NCBI RefSeq assembly: GCF_936916975.1
Contig: NZ_CAKZGO010000007.1
Coordinates: forward strand, 124,001-188,000
DNA from: an uncultured Dongia sp.
Lineage (GTDB): Bacteria; Pseudomonadota; Alphaproteobacteria; Dongiales; Dongiaceae
DNA: 64,000 bases
Direction: 5' to 3'
Below, piece after piece: positions 36,921 to 45,767 of the stretch. The position numbers and the translations under genes are program-made. Each line of letters starts with the position of its first letter. Within the stretch, counting starts at the first letter, position 1. The notes beneath the pieces were generated by a model, which had not been told where the DNA came from, made no database searches, and saw only the letters and a program-made list of their open reading frames with translations.

Positions 36921-37709
36921 ATGATCCGTTTCGGCTTCTGGAAAGACCGGACCCATAATCTCGACCGCATGTCGTTGAAGGATCTGGTGCGGGCATTCGC
37001 CACCTATCCTTCCGTGCACGCCTATATCGGCCTTGCCGCGGTCAGCCTCTATCTGGTCGTGCGCTGGTATGACGGCTGGGCGCCGCTCGCCGTGGCGGTG
37101 GGCCTTGCGATCGTCATCTACCCGCTGGTCTGGTACGCGCTCCATCGCTGGGTGCTGCATAGCCAGTTCCTCTACAAATCACCGCTGACCGCCAAGGTGT
37201 GGAAGCGCATCCATTTCGACCATCACCAGGACCCGCATAATCTCGTCGTGCTGTTCGGGGCGCTCTATACGACCATCCCCACCATCGCCATCGTCACCAT
37301 GCCGATCGGCTACGCGGTCGGTGGCCTTGCCGGTGCCGCAATGGCGTTTGCAACCGGGCTGCTCACCACCTGCTTCTACGAATTCTCCCATTGTGTGCAG
37401 CATCTCAACACCGCGCCCAAGACCAAGTTCATGAAGCGCATCAAGCAACTGCACATGTGGCATCACTTCCACAACGAGCAGGGCAATTTCGGCATCACTA
37501 ATTTTCTGTGGGACCGGCTCGGCAACACCTATTATTCCAAGGCCAGCGCTGTGCCGAAGAGCCCGACGGTGTTCAACATCGGCTATACCGCAGAGATGGC
37601 GGAGCGCTATCCCTGGGTGGCACAGATGTCGAACAATACGCGTGGCGACGGCAATCCACGCCGCTTCCGCACGGGTGCCGACGCCGCGGATAACGGCCCC
37701 GCCGCGTAG
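36921..37709 (+). CDS. Membrane fatty-acid-hydroxylase/sterol-desaturase family protein, candidate sphingolipid hydroxylase
   Basis: 262 residues with about four membrane spans and the di-iron histidine boxes: HRWVLH (75-80), HFDHH (98-102), HCVQH (157-161) and HMWHH (178-182). The family introduces hydroxyls or double bonds into sterols, carotenoids, fatty acids or sphingoid bases using O2. The position, 89 bases after a CDP-AP gene and 30 bases before the bCerS-like gene, suggests hydroxylation of the ceramide base or acyl chain, analogous to eukaryotic Sur2/Scs7. That substrate is inferred. Confidence 0.87.
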   Translation: MIRFGFWKDRTHNLDRMSLKDLVRAFATYPSVHAYIGLAAVSLYLVVRWYDGWAPLAVAVGLAIVIYPLVWYALHRWVLHSQFLYKSPLTAKVWKRIHFDHHQDPHNLVVLFGALYTTIPTIAIVTMPIGYAVGGLAGAAMAFATGLLTTCFYEFSHCVQHLNTAPKTKFMKRIKQLHMWHHFHNEQGNFGITNFLWDRLGNTYYSKASAVPKSPTVFNIGYTAEMAERYPWVAQMSNNTRGDGNPRRFRTGADAADNGPAA

Positions 37710-37739
37710 TCCTTCCATATCACTGATAGGCAGACGCTC

Positions 37740-38876
37740 ATGGCGGCGATCGACGTTGTTCCAGTCACCGACAAGGCTGGGCTGAAGGCCTTCATTGCCT
37801 TGCCCAAGCGGCTCTATCGTGGTCACAAAGGGTATGTGGCCCCGCTCGACATGGAACGCGGCGAAGTCCTCTCGCCCAAGAAAAATCCCTATTTCACCCA
37901 CGCCAAGGCGCAGCTGTTTCTGGCGACGCGGGATGGCAAGGTGGTCGGCCGCATCTCGGCCCAAATGTGCGAGTTGGAACAGAAACTGCGCCCCGGCACC
38001 GGCCATTTCGGCTGGCTGGATGCCGAGGATGATCCGGCCATTTATCAGGCCCTGATCAACGCCGCCGCCGATTGGCTGCGCGCGCAAGGATCGACTCGCA
38101 TGGTCGGCCCGTTCAGCTTTTCCAGCAATGAGGAAACCGGCCTGCTGGTCGAGGGGTTCGACAGCCTCCCGATGCTGCTGATGCCCTATCACGCGCCCTA
38201 TGCCGGCAGACACGTCGAGGCTGCCGATCTGGCACGACTGAAAGACGTATTGGCCTACGATCTCGATAAGAGCGCCTACAAACCCGTGGGATCATCGCGC
38301 ATGCTGGAGAAGCTGCAATCGGATGGCACCATCCGCATGCGCGGGCTCGACATGAAGAATTACACCCAGGATCTCAGCATCATCCTCGACATCTTCAATG
38401 ATGCCTGGTCGGAGAACTGGGGCATGGTGCCGTTCACCGCCACCGAAATCGCCGCAGCCGCGGCTTCGATGAAGCCGCTCATCGATCCCGACCTCGTCAT
38501 CATCGCCGAGGTGAAGGGCGAGCCAGCCGGGATGCTGGTCTGCCTGCCCAATCTCATGGAAGCGATCCGCGACTTTGACGGCAGCCTGCTGCCGTTCAAC
38601 GTCGTCAAGCTGCTCTATCGCTTGAAGGGCAAGAAGCTGAAGACCAGCCGTATTCCCTTGATGGGCATCCGTCGCAAGCATCATGGCTCGGTGCTGGGCG
38701 CTACCTTGCTGCCCCTCATGTTCGATCGTCTTAAGGAACCGTTCCTGAAGCGCGAATTGGAGCGGGTCGAGATGTCCTGGATTCTCGAAGACAATTTGCC
38801 CATGCGGCGCGTGATCGAAGGTATTGGCGGCAAGGCCTACAAGACCTATCGCCTCTACGAAAAATCGCTGACCTGA
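37740..38876 (+). CDS. Bacterial ceramide synthase (bCerS)-like GNAT-fold acyltransferase
   Basis: 378 residues. The N-terminal segment IALPKRLYRGHKGYVAPLDMERGEVL, followed by KNPYFTHAKAQLFLATRDGKVVGRISAQ, is characteristic of the large GNAT-like family that includes Caulobacter bCerS, the enzyme that N-acylates 3-ketosphinganine. The C-terminal half repeats a GNAT-like unit (LVIIAEVKGEPAGMLVCLPN; SWILEDNLPMRRVIEGIGGKAYKTYRLYEK). There is no signal peptide or membrane span. It shares its stop with the next gene start (TGATG). The spt, acp, acyl ligase and cerR genes in the same locus make this the most likely ceramide synthase here. Confidence 0.87.
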   Translation: MAAIDVVPVTDKAGLKAFIALPKRLYRGHKGYVAPLDMERGEVLSPKKNPYFTHAKAQLFLATRDGKVVGRISAQMCELEQKLRPGTGHFGWLDAEDDPAIYQALINAAADWLRAQGSTRMVGPFSFSSNEETGLLVEGFDSLPMLLMPYHAPYAGRHVEAADLARLKDVLAYDLDKSAYKPVGSSRMLEKLQSDGTIRMRGLDMKNYTQDLSIILDIFNDAWSENWGMVPFTATEIAAAAASMKPLIDPDLVIIAEVKGEPAGMLVCLPNLMEAIRDFDGSLLPFNVVKLLYRLKGKKLKTSRIPLMGIRRKHHGSVLGATLLPLMFDRLKEPFLKRELERVEMSWILEDNLPMRRVIEGIGGKAYKTYRLYEKSLT

Positions 38877-39670
38877 TGGCAACCTTCAACGCCTTGATCC
38901 TGGCTGGCAATCGGCGCGAGGGCGACAGTGTCGCTAAGCTCACCGGCGTCAGCCACAAGGCGCTGGCGCCGATCAATGGCGTGCCCATGTTGCAGCGGCT
39001 CTATCGCACCCTGCGCGCCTGCCCCGGCATCGCGGACATCTATGTCTGCATTGACGATGCCACGTTGCTGGACAGCATCGCCGAGTTGGCGGAGGCCCGC
39101 GATACGGGTGGCTTGCGCATCGTGCCACCGGCGGAGAGCCCTGCGGCGAGTGTCGCGCTGGCGCTCGACGCCATCGGGCTACAGCGGCCGCTCCTCGTCA
39201 CGACAGCCGATCATCCGCTGCTAAGTGTCGAGATGGTTTCGCATATGGTGGCAGAAGCGCCGGCCGATGCCGATCTCAGTGTCGGTCTTGCGGAGGCCGA
39301 TACGGTGATTGCCACTTATCCGGATGCTATCCGCACCTTCTATCGTTTCAAGGGTCGGCGCTTCAGTGGCTGTAATTTGTTCTTCGCCCGCGGCGAGAAC
39401 GCCCGGAAGGTCGCCGCCTATTGGCAGCAGATGGAGCGCCATCGCAAGAAGCCTTGGCGCCTGGTGTGGCAGGTCGGGCCAATGGCCTTGCTGCGGATCC
39501 TGCTTGGGCAACTGAGCCTCGACGATGCCTTCGCGCATGTCTCCCGCCTGACCGGCGCCCGCATCAGGCCCGTGCTCATGCCATTCGCCGAGGCGCCGAT
39601 CGATGTCGACAAGCCGGCTGATTACGAGCTGGTCAGTGCCATCCTGCGCAAGCGCGAAGGAACCGCCTGA
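38876..39670 (+). CDS. NTP-transferase domain protein (MobA-like nucleotidyltransferase)
   Basis: 264 residues. The N-terminus has an intact nucleotidyltransferase signature, ALILAGNRREGDSVAK (residues 6-21), then K28 in SHKALAPINGVPML and the metal-binding VTTADHPLL. It would activate a phospho-compound with CTP or another NTP. It is translationally coupled to the ceramide synthase gene. In this window it is the only intact nucleotidyltransferase of this type, while three CDP-AP enzymes carry degenerate versions of the same domain. It might therefore supply CDP-activated headgroup. MobA and CofC-like functions are alternatives, but no molybdopterin or F420 genes adjoin. Confidence 0.8.
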   Translation: MATFNALILAGNRREGDSVAKLTGVSHKALAPINGVPMLQRLYRTLRACPGIADIYVCIDDATLLDSIAELAEARDTGGLRIVPPAESPAASVALALDAIGLQRPLLVTTADHPLLSVEMVSHMVAEAPADADLSVGLAEADTVIATYPDAIRTFYRFKGRRFSGCNLFFARGENARKVAAYWQQMERHRKKPWRLVWQVGPMALLRILLGQLSLDDAFAHVSRLTGARIRPVLMPFAEAPIDVDKPADYELVSAILRKREGTA

Positions 39671-39813
39671 CCGCCGATTTATGGCGTCAGACCAATTTCT
39701 CCTGCTGGCACCGGGTATTGGGACTGCCTGCCCCCTTGGCTTTCCGGTCCTATGCGTCCTAGATTGTCGCACATAAGCCTGTGAAATCGGGCGGCGCGAA
39801 TCGGGAGCCTGTG

Positions 39814-41124
39814 ATGCAGTACACCGCGAACACCCTCGAAAACCATTGGATGCCCTTCACCTCGAACCGGGACTTCAAGGCGGAACCGCGCTTGATGGTC
39901 AAGGCGCAGGGCATGCACTACTGGAACCACAAGGGCGAGAAGCTGATCGACGCATCGTCCGGCCTGTTCTGCTGCGCCGCCGGTCACGGCCGCACCGAAA
40001 TCATTGAGGCCGTGCACGCGTCGATGAAAGAGATCGACTACACGCCGCATTTCCAGCTCGGCCATCCCTCCTCCTTCGAGCTCGCCCAGAAGGTCGCCAA
40101 GATCACGCCGGGCGATCTCGACTACGTCTTCTTCTGCAACTCGGGCTCCGAGGCGGTCGAGACCGCGATCAAGATCGCACTCGCCTATCACGTCGCCAAG
40201 GGCGAGGGTCAGCGGACCCGCTTCGTCAGCCGCGAGCGCGCCTATCACGGCGTCAACATCGGTGGCGTGTCCTTGAGCGGCATGGTGCGAAACCGCGAGA
40301 CCTTCGGCGCCGTCATGCCGGGTGTCGCCCATCTCCGCCACACCTGGCAGCCGGAAGCGCGCTTTACCCGCGGCCAACCGGAACAGGGGGCCGATCTCGC
40401 CAACGATCTGCAGCGCTTCATCGATCTCTACGGCCCCAAATCCATCGCCGCCTGCTTTGTTGAGCCGATTGCCGGCTCGACCGGCGTGCTCATTCCGCCG
40501 AAAGGCTATCTCGAACGCCTGCGCGAGATCTGCGACAAGAACGGCATCCTCCTGGTGTTCGACGAAGTGATCTGCGGCTTCGGTCGCACCGGTAAGGCGT
40601 TCGCCGCGCAGAGTTTCGGCGTGACACCCGACATCATCACCATGGCCAAGGCATTGACCAACGGCGCGCTGCCGATGGGTGCCGTGGCGGTCAGCGAGAA
40701 GATCTATCACACCGTCACGAGCTCGGCGCTTGATGGCGCCGTGGAATTCTTCCACGGCTATACCTACTCGGCCCATCCGGCCGCGTGCGCCGCCGGCATC
40801 GCTGCGCTCGACGTCTATGAGAAAGAAGGCCTGTTCGAGCGTGCGGCCGAGATGTCCCCTTACTTCCTCGACCGGATGTATTCGCTACAGGGCGTCAAGG
40901 CTGTGACCGACATCCGCGGCTACGGCATGTTGTGCGGCATCGATCTGGCACCTGCCGCGCGGCCGGGTTTGCGCGGCGTCGACGCCACCAAGCGGCTGTT
41001 TGCCAAGGGCCTCCACATCAAGTTTACCGGAGATGCCGGGATCTGCGCGCCCGCTTTGGTCGCTACGAAGTCTGACATCGACGAAATTTGGCGTATCTTT
41101 AAGGACGTGTTCAGCGAATATTGA
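39814..41124 (+). CDS. Omega-amino acid:pyruvate aminotransferase (beta-alanine/taurine type)
   Basis: About 436 residues from the ATG after GGGAG; an upstream GTG at 39781 would add 11 residues. A PLP class III transaminase with HWMPFTSNRDFK at the N-terminus, CNSGSEAVETAIK, VFDEVICGFGRTG, the Schiff-base Lys279 in MAKALTNGALPMGA, and FFHGYTYSAHP. The N-terminal motif is typical of beta-alanine:pyruvate transaminases, and taurine:pyruvate enzymes are close. It lies 33 bases before the soeA-like gene in the same direction. If the substrate is taurine or another aminosulfonate, the sulfite released later would be handled by the next genes. No xsc is present in the window. Confidence 0.9.
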   Translation: MQYTANTLENHWMPFTSNRDFKAEPRLMVKAQGMHYWNHKGEKLIDASSGLFCCAAGHGRTEIIEAVHASMKEIDYTPHFQLGHPSSFELAQKVAKITPGDLDYVFFCNSGSEAVETAIKIALAYHVAKGEGQRTRFVSRERAYHGVNIGGVSLSGMVRNRETFGAVMPGVAHLRHTWQPEARFTRGQPEQGADLANDLQRFIDLYGPKSIAACFVEPIAGSTGVLIPPKGYLERLREICDKNGILLVFDEVICGFGRTGKAFAAQSFGVTPDIITMAKALTNGALPMGAVAVSEKIYHTVTSSALDGAVEFFHGYTYSAHPAACAAGIAALDVYEKEGLFERAAEMSPYFLDRMYSLQGVKAVTDIRGYGMLCGIDLAPAARPGLRGVDATKRLFAKGLHIKFTGDAGICAPALVATKSDIDEIWRIFKDVFSEY

Positions 41125-41157
41125 TGTGCCCATCACAGCCAGGTCACGCATAGTTCT

Positions 41158-44070
41158 ATGACCAAGCCCCGCTATCTCGCGGAGACGATCGCCGCACCTG
41201 CCCACCGGGCGGGTGAGCAGGAAATCGACTATTCGGTTCCGGCCGACGACGAGGTGAAAACTACGACTTGCTACATGTGCGCCTGCCGTTGCGGCATCAA
41301 GGTGCATATGAAGGATGGCAAGATCCGCTACATCGAAGGCAATCGCGATCATCCGGTAAATAAAGGTGTGCTCTGCGCCAAGGGTTCCGCCGGGATCATG
41401 ACGCAATATTCCCCGGCGCGCCTAACCAAGCCGTTGAAGCGCATCGGCGAGCGTGGTGCCGGCGAGTTTGTCGAGATCGAGTGGGAAGAAGCGCTCACCC
41501 TCGCCACCGAACGCCTGGCCAGGATCCGTGCGACCGACCCGAAGCGCCTCGCCTTCTTCACTGGTCGCGATCAGAGCCAGGCCCTGACCGGTTGGTGGGC
41601 GAAGCAATTCGGCACGCCGAATTTTGCGGCGCATGGTGGCTTCTGCTCCGTCAACATGGCGGCAGCAGGTCTCTATTCCCTCGGCGGCGCCTTCTGGGAA
41701 TTCGGCGAACCGGATTGGGAGCGCACCAAATATTTCCTGATGTTCGGCGTCGCCGAGGATCACGACAGCAACCCGATCAAGATCGGCCTCGGTCATCTGA
41801 AAGGCCGCTCGGGCGCTGACCAGGCGAAGTTCGTCTCGGTCAACCCGATCCGGACCGGCTATTCGGCCATTGCCGATGAGTGGTTGGGGATCAAGCCGGG
41901 CACCGATGGGCTGTTCGTACTGTCGCTCATCCACGAATTGCTGCGCAACGACAAGATCGATCTCGATTTCCTGGTGCGCTACACCAACGCGCCCTGGCTG
42001 ATCGTCAATGCACCGGAAACTGAAGAACACGGCCTCATCTATCGCAACCAGGAAGGCGATCCGCTCTGTCTGGATCGCGATAGCGGTGATTTCGTCGACG
42101 CCTTGCGCGCCGGCGTTCGTCCGCATCTCATCGGCCCGGTCAGCTTGCCTGACGGCCGCCCTGCCCGCACGGTGCTGGACCTGATGGTGGCCCGCTATCG
42201 TGACGCGATTTATGCGCCTGCGACCGTCGCATCACAGATCGGCATTCCAGCCGAGACCATCATTCGCATCGCCGCCGAACTGGCGGATGTCGCCTTCGAA
42301 CAGACCATCGAGATCAAGACGCCGTGGACCGATTGGGCCGGCCGACACCACGAAAGCTTCATCGGGCGACCGGTTTCGATGCATGCGATGCGCGGTGTGT
42401 CGGCACATTCCAACGGCTTCCAGACTTGCCGTGCCATCCATGTGCTGCAGATGCTGCTCGGCAGCGTCGATTGCCCCGGCGGCTGGCGCTACAAGCCGCC
42501 CTTCCCGCGCGTGCCCGGCTCCGGCCCGACGCCGTCGCCCATGGTCGGGCCAAACCAGCCCCTCGCCGGCATGCCGCTTGGCTTTCCGCAAGGGCCGAAC
42601 GATTTGCTGGTCGATGCCCTCGGTCGCCCGCAGCGCGTCGACAAGGCCTATTCCTGGGAGGCACCGCTCGCTCTCCATGGTCTGATGCACATGGTCATCC
42701 ACAATGCCTGGAAGGGTGATCCCTATACGATCGACACGCTCTTTCTCTACATGGCGAACATGGCCTGGAACTCGTCAATGAACACGGCGGGTACCATGGA
42801 CATGCTGAAAGACAAGGACCCGGTTACCGGCCAATACAAGATCCCCTATGTGATCTATAGCGACGCCTATTACTCCGAGACTGTGGCGTTCGCCGATCTC
42901 ATCCTGCCGGATACCACCTATCTCGAACGCTGGGATTGCATCTCACTGCTCGACCGGCCGATCAGCCATGCCGATGCAGCGGGTGACGCCATCCGCCAGC
43001 CGGTGATCAAACCGGACCGCGATGTGCGGCCGTTCCAGGATGTGCTGCTCGATCTGGGCACGCGCCTCAAGCTGCCTGGCATCGTGGCAGAAGACGGCAG
43101 CGCGCTCTATCCGGGCGGCCTCCACGACTACATCCTGAAGCACGAGCGCAAGCCGGGCATCGGCATGCTGAGCGGCTTCCGCGGCGCCGATGGGGCGGAG
43201 ATGGGGCGCGGCAAGCCCAACCCCGACCAGATCCAGCGCTATATCGCCCAGGGATGCTTCAACGAAATGCCGATCCCTGAGAACGCGCGCTTCTATCGCT
43301 TTGGCAATCAGGACTATCTGCAATGGTCGACGGCGCGCGGCCTGATCGACAGCCCGGACCCAATGGTACTGCAGCTCTATTGCGAACCGATGCGCAAGTT
43401 CCAGCTGGCAGCCGAAGGTTTCGGCAGCAGGCAGCCACCCAATGAGGCCGACCGCGAGCGCCTCAAGGCCTTTGCCGATCCGCTGCCGATCTGGTATCCG
43501 CCGTTTGGCGAAGCAGAGACGAGCGATGGTTTCCCGCTGCATGCGCTGACGCAACGCCCGATGCACATGTATCATTCCTGGGGCACGCATAATGCCTGGC
43601 TGCGGCAGCTGCAATCGCGCAACCCACTCTTCGTTCATCACACAACGGCCGCCGAACTTGACCTCGTCGATGGCGATTGGGTGTGGATCGAAAGCGCTCA
43701 TGCGCGCGTCAAGGCCGAGGTCAAGTTGATGGACGGCGTGCATCCGGGCACCGTCTGGACCTGGAACGCGATCGGCAAGCGCAAGGGGGCGTGGAACCTG
43801 ACGCCCCAGGCGCCGGAGGCCAAGACCGGCTTCCTGCTCAACCATGTCATCAGCGAGCTGTTGCCCGCGCGAGCCGACGGCTATCGCTATACCAATTCCG
43901 ATCCGGTGACCGGACAGGCCGCCTGGTTCGATCTCAAAATCCGGCTCGTGAAATGCGCTGCGGATGAGGCGCACGAGACGTCACCCAGCTTCACGGCCGT
44001 GCCCCGGCGCGGTGAGCCCGCATCGACGCTGCGCTATGGTGCCGGCATGGGCAAAGGGAAAGCGTCATGA
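41158..44070 (+). CDS. soeA: Molybdopterin oxidoreductase catalytic subunit, SoeA-like (sulfite:quinone oxidoreductase)
   Basis: 970 residues of the DMSO reductase family. An N-terminal [4Fe-4S] motif lies at C38-x2-C41-(C43)-C45 and ends with a Cys in GVLCAKG. GGFCSVN offers a Cys near the molybdenum site. There is no twin-arginine signal, so the enzyme is cytoplasmic, as SoeA is, unlike DmsA, PsrA or TtrA. The following genes encode a four-cluster ferredoxin subunit and a DmsC-type anchor, giving the exact SoeABC order. Sulfite oxidation to sulfate with electrons to quinone is the best guess; another cytoplasmic DMSO-reductase-family activity cannot be excluded. Maturation needs bis-MGD. 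Confidence 0.8.
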   Translation: MTKPRYLAETIAAPAHRAGEQEIDYSVPADDEVKTTTCYMCACRCGIKVHMKDGKIRYIEGNRDHPVNKGVLCAKGSAGIMTQYSPARLTKPLKRIGERGAGEFVEIEWEEALTLATERLARIRATDPKRLAFFTGRDQSQALTGWWAKQFGTPNFAAHGGFCSVNMAAAGLYSLGGAFWEFGEPDWERTKYFLMFGVAEDHDSNPIKIGLGHLKGRSGADQAKFVSVNPIRTGYSAIADEWLGIKPGTDGLFVLSLIHELLRNDKIDLDFLVRYTNAPWLIVNAPETEEHGLIYRNQEGDPLCLDRDSGDFVDALRAGVRPHLIGPVSLPDGRPARTVLDLMVARYRDAIYAPATVASQIGIPAETIIRIAAELADVAFEQTIEIKTPWTDWAGRHHESFIGRPVSMHAMRGVSAHSNGFQTCRAIHVLQMLLGSVDCPGGWRYKPPFPRVPGSGPTPSPMVGPNQPLAGMPLGFPQGPNDLLVDALGRPQRVDKAYSWEAPLALHGLMHMVIHNAWKGDPYTIDTLFLYMANMAWNSSMNTAGTMDMLKDKDPVTGQYKIPYVIYSDAYYSETVAFADLILPDTTYLERWDCISLLDRPISHADAAGDAIRQPVIKPDRDVRPFQDVLLDLGTRLKLPGIVAEDGSALYPGGLHDYILKHERKPGIGMLSGFRGADGAEMGRGKPNPDQIQRYIAQGCFNEMPIPENARFYRFGNQDYLQWSTARGLIDSPDPMVLQLYCEPMRKFQLAAEGFGSRQPPNEADRERLKAFADPLPIWYPPFGEAETSDGFPLHALTQRPMHMYHSWGTHNAWLRQLQSRNPLFVHHTTAAELDLVDGDWVWIESAHARVKAEVKLMDGVHPGTVWTWNAIGKRKGAWNLTPQAPEAKTGFLLNHVISELLPARADGYRYTNSDPVTGQAAWFDLKIRLVKCAADEAHETSPSFTAVPRRGEPASTLRYGAGMGKGKAS

Positions 44071-44825
44071 CCTCGCTGCCGACGGAACCAGCAACCCGGC
44101 GTCTCGGCCTGGTCATCGATCTCGACATCTGCGTCGGCTGTCATGCCTGCGCCGTCAACTGCAAGGAATGGAATGCCGGCGGGCATATGGCCCCGCTCAC
44201 CGATTTCGATGCCTTCGGCGAAAAGCCGAGTGGCGTCTGGTTCAACCGCATCCATACCTTCGAGGCCGGCGAAGGCGCCGACGGCCGCACAGTTCACTTC
44301 CCGAAATCCTGCTTGCATTGCGAGACGCCGGATTGTGTGACCGTCTGCCCGACAGGCGCCTCCTACAAGCGCGCGGCGGACGGCATCGTCCTTATCAACG
44401 AGGACATGTGCATCGGCTGCAAGCTCTGCTCCTGGGCCTGCCCCTATGGCGCGCGGGAGTACGACGAAGACGTTGGCGTCATGAAGAAATGCACGCTCTG
44501 CGTCGACCGCATCTACAATGAAACATTGGACGAAGTGGAGCGTGTGCCGGCCTGCGTGTCGACCTGCCCGGTGGGTGCCCGGCATTTCGGCGATCTAGGT
44601 GACCCGGAATCCAGCGTTTCGCAACTGGTGGCGGAGCGCGAGGGCTACGATTTGATGCCCGAGATGGGCTATCGCCCGACCAACAAATATCTGCCGCCAC
44701 GCCCACGCCGCAATGGCTCGACGAGCTGCGGCAGCAAGAGCGCGCCGACAGAACCGGTCGTCGATGCCGCAACGCTCACCAACCATCCGTTCTTGCGCTG
44801 GGTCGACCGGCTGCTGACGCGCTGA
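44067..44825 (+). CDS. soeB: Iron-sulfur subunit with four [4Fe-4S] clusters, SoeB-like
   Basis: 252 residues. Four Cys clusters are visible: CVGCHACAVNC, CLHCETPDCVTVC, CIGCKLCSWACPYG and CTLC with ACVSTCPVGARHFGD. This is the DmsB/NrfC/PsrB electron-transfer subunit pattern. It overlaps the catalytic gene by four bases (ATGA) and is followed six bases later by the membrane anchor. It passes electrons from the molybdenum subunit to the anchor and quinone. There is no signal peptide, consistent with cytoplasmic orientation. Confidence 0.9.
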   Translation: MTSLPTEPATRRLGLVIDLDICVGCHACAVNCKEWNAGGHMAPLTDFDAFGEKPSGVWFNRIHTFEAGEGADGRTVHFPKSCLHCETPDCVTVCPTGASYKRAADGIVLINEDMCIGCKLCSWACPYGAREYDEDVGVMKKCTLCVDRIYNETLDEVERVPACVSTCPVGARHFGDLGDPESSVSQLVAEREGYDLMPEMGYRPTNKYLPPRPRRNGSTSCGSKSAPTEPVVDAATLTNHPFLRWVDRLLTR

Positions 44826-44831
44826 GGCCGC

Positions 44832-45767
44832 ATGTATCCAGCCTATTCCGTTATCTTCTTCACCACGGCATCGGGCGCTGGCTATGCGCTGATGGTGCTG
44901 CTGAGTTTGCTGGCCGTCCTCGGCGTGCTGCCGGCTGAACGCTGGTTCGGCTTCACCGGTTTCCTCATCGGGCTGATCGCGGTCACGGCCGGCCTCCTCT
45001 CCTCGACCTACCATCTCGGCCGCCCGGAACGCGCCTGGCGCGCCTTTTCGCAATGGCGCTCATCCTGGTTGTCGCGCGAAGGTATCCTCGCCGTCGCGAC
45101 TTTTGTGCCGGCCGGCCTCACGGCCTTGGGCTGGGTGTTCTTCGAACAGATCTGGTGGCTGCCGGCGCTGTTGTTGGTGGCACTCGCCATCACGACGATC
45201 TGCGCTACCGCGATGATCTATGCCAGCCTGAAGACCGTCCGGCGCTGGCGCAATGGCTGGACCCTGCCCGGCTATCTCACGATGGCATTTGCCAGCGGCG
45301 TCCTGTGGCTGTGCCTGCTCTGCGCCGTGTTCGAGATCCGCGGCGAGCCGTTGCTTTGGCTGGCGCTCATCAGCATTTTTGCCGCCAGTCTGGTCAAGCT
45401 CGGCTATTGGCGATTTGTCGATACCGAGACCGGCAATGCCACGGCTGGATCCGCCACGGGTCTTGGCCGCTTCGGCAAGGTCAAGCTGTTCGCCGCACCG
45501 CATACCGAGGAGAACTATCTCCTCAAGGAAATGGGCTTCAAGATCGCGCGGAAGCATGCGCTGAAGCTGCGCCGCATCGCCTTGCTCCTGGGCTTCGCAG
45601 CCCCGGTGCTCGCCATTCTGATCGCGGCTTTGATGCCCCAGGCGACGTTGTTCCTGTTCATTCTGGCAGTGCTGGCCAATGCCGTCGGTACGCTGACCGA
45701 ACGCTGGCTGTTCTTTGCCGAGGCGCGGCATGTCGTGACGCTGTTCTATGGCGCGGATGTGGCCTAG
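44832..45767 (+). CDS. soeC: DmsC-type membrane anchor, SoeC-like
   Basis: 311 residues with about eight hydrophobic spans. It belongs to the DMSO reductase anchor (DmsC) family rather than NrfD: the N-terminal YSVIFFTTASGAGYALMVLL, STYHLGRPERAWRAFSQWRSSWLSREG and the PHTEENYLLKEMGF loop are typical. It anchors the SoeAB-like dimer on the cytoplasmic face and reduces quinone. Its stop overlaps the convergent pleD stop by four bases. Confidence 0.88.
   Translation: MYPAYSVIFFTTASGAGYALMVLLSLLAVLGVLPAERWFGFTGFLIGLIAVTAGLLSSTYHLGRPERAWRAFSQWRSSWLSREGILAVATFVPAGLTALGWVFFEQIWWLPALLLVALAITTICATAMIYASLKTVRRWRNGWTLPGYLTMAFASGVLWLCLLCAVFEIRGEPLLWLALISIFAASLVKLGYWRFVDTETGNATAGSATGLGRFGKVKLFAAPHTEENYLLKEMGFKIARKHALKLRRIALLLGFAAPVLAILIAALMPQATLFLFILAVLANAVGTLTERWLFFAEARHVVTLFYGADVA

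Noticed and set aside
39668-39691. Terminator after the nucleotidyltransferase gene
   Set aside because: CTGACCGCC and GGCGTCAG pair only with a bulge, and no T-run follows.
41620-41680. Selenocysteine at the molybdenum site of SoeA
   Set aside because: The codon at the expected place encodes Cys in GGFCSVN, and there is no in-frame TGA.
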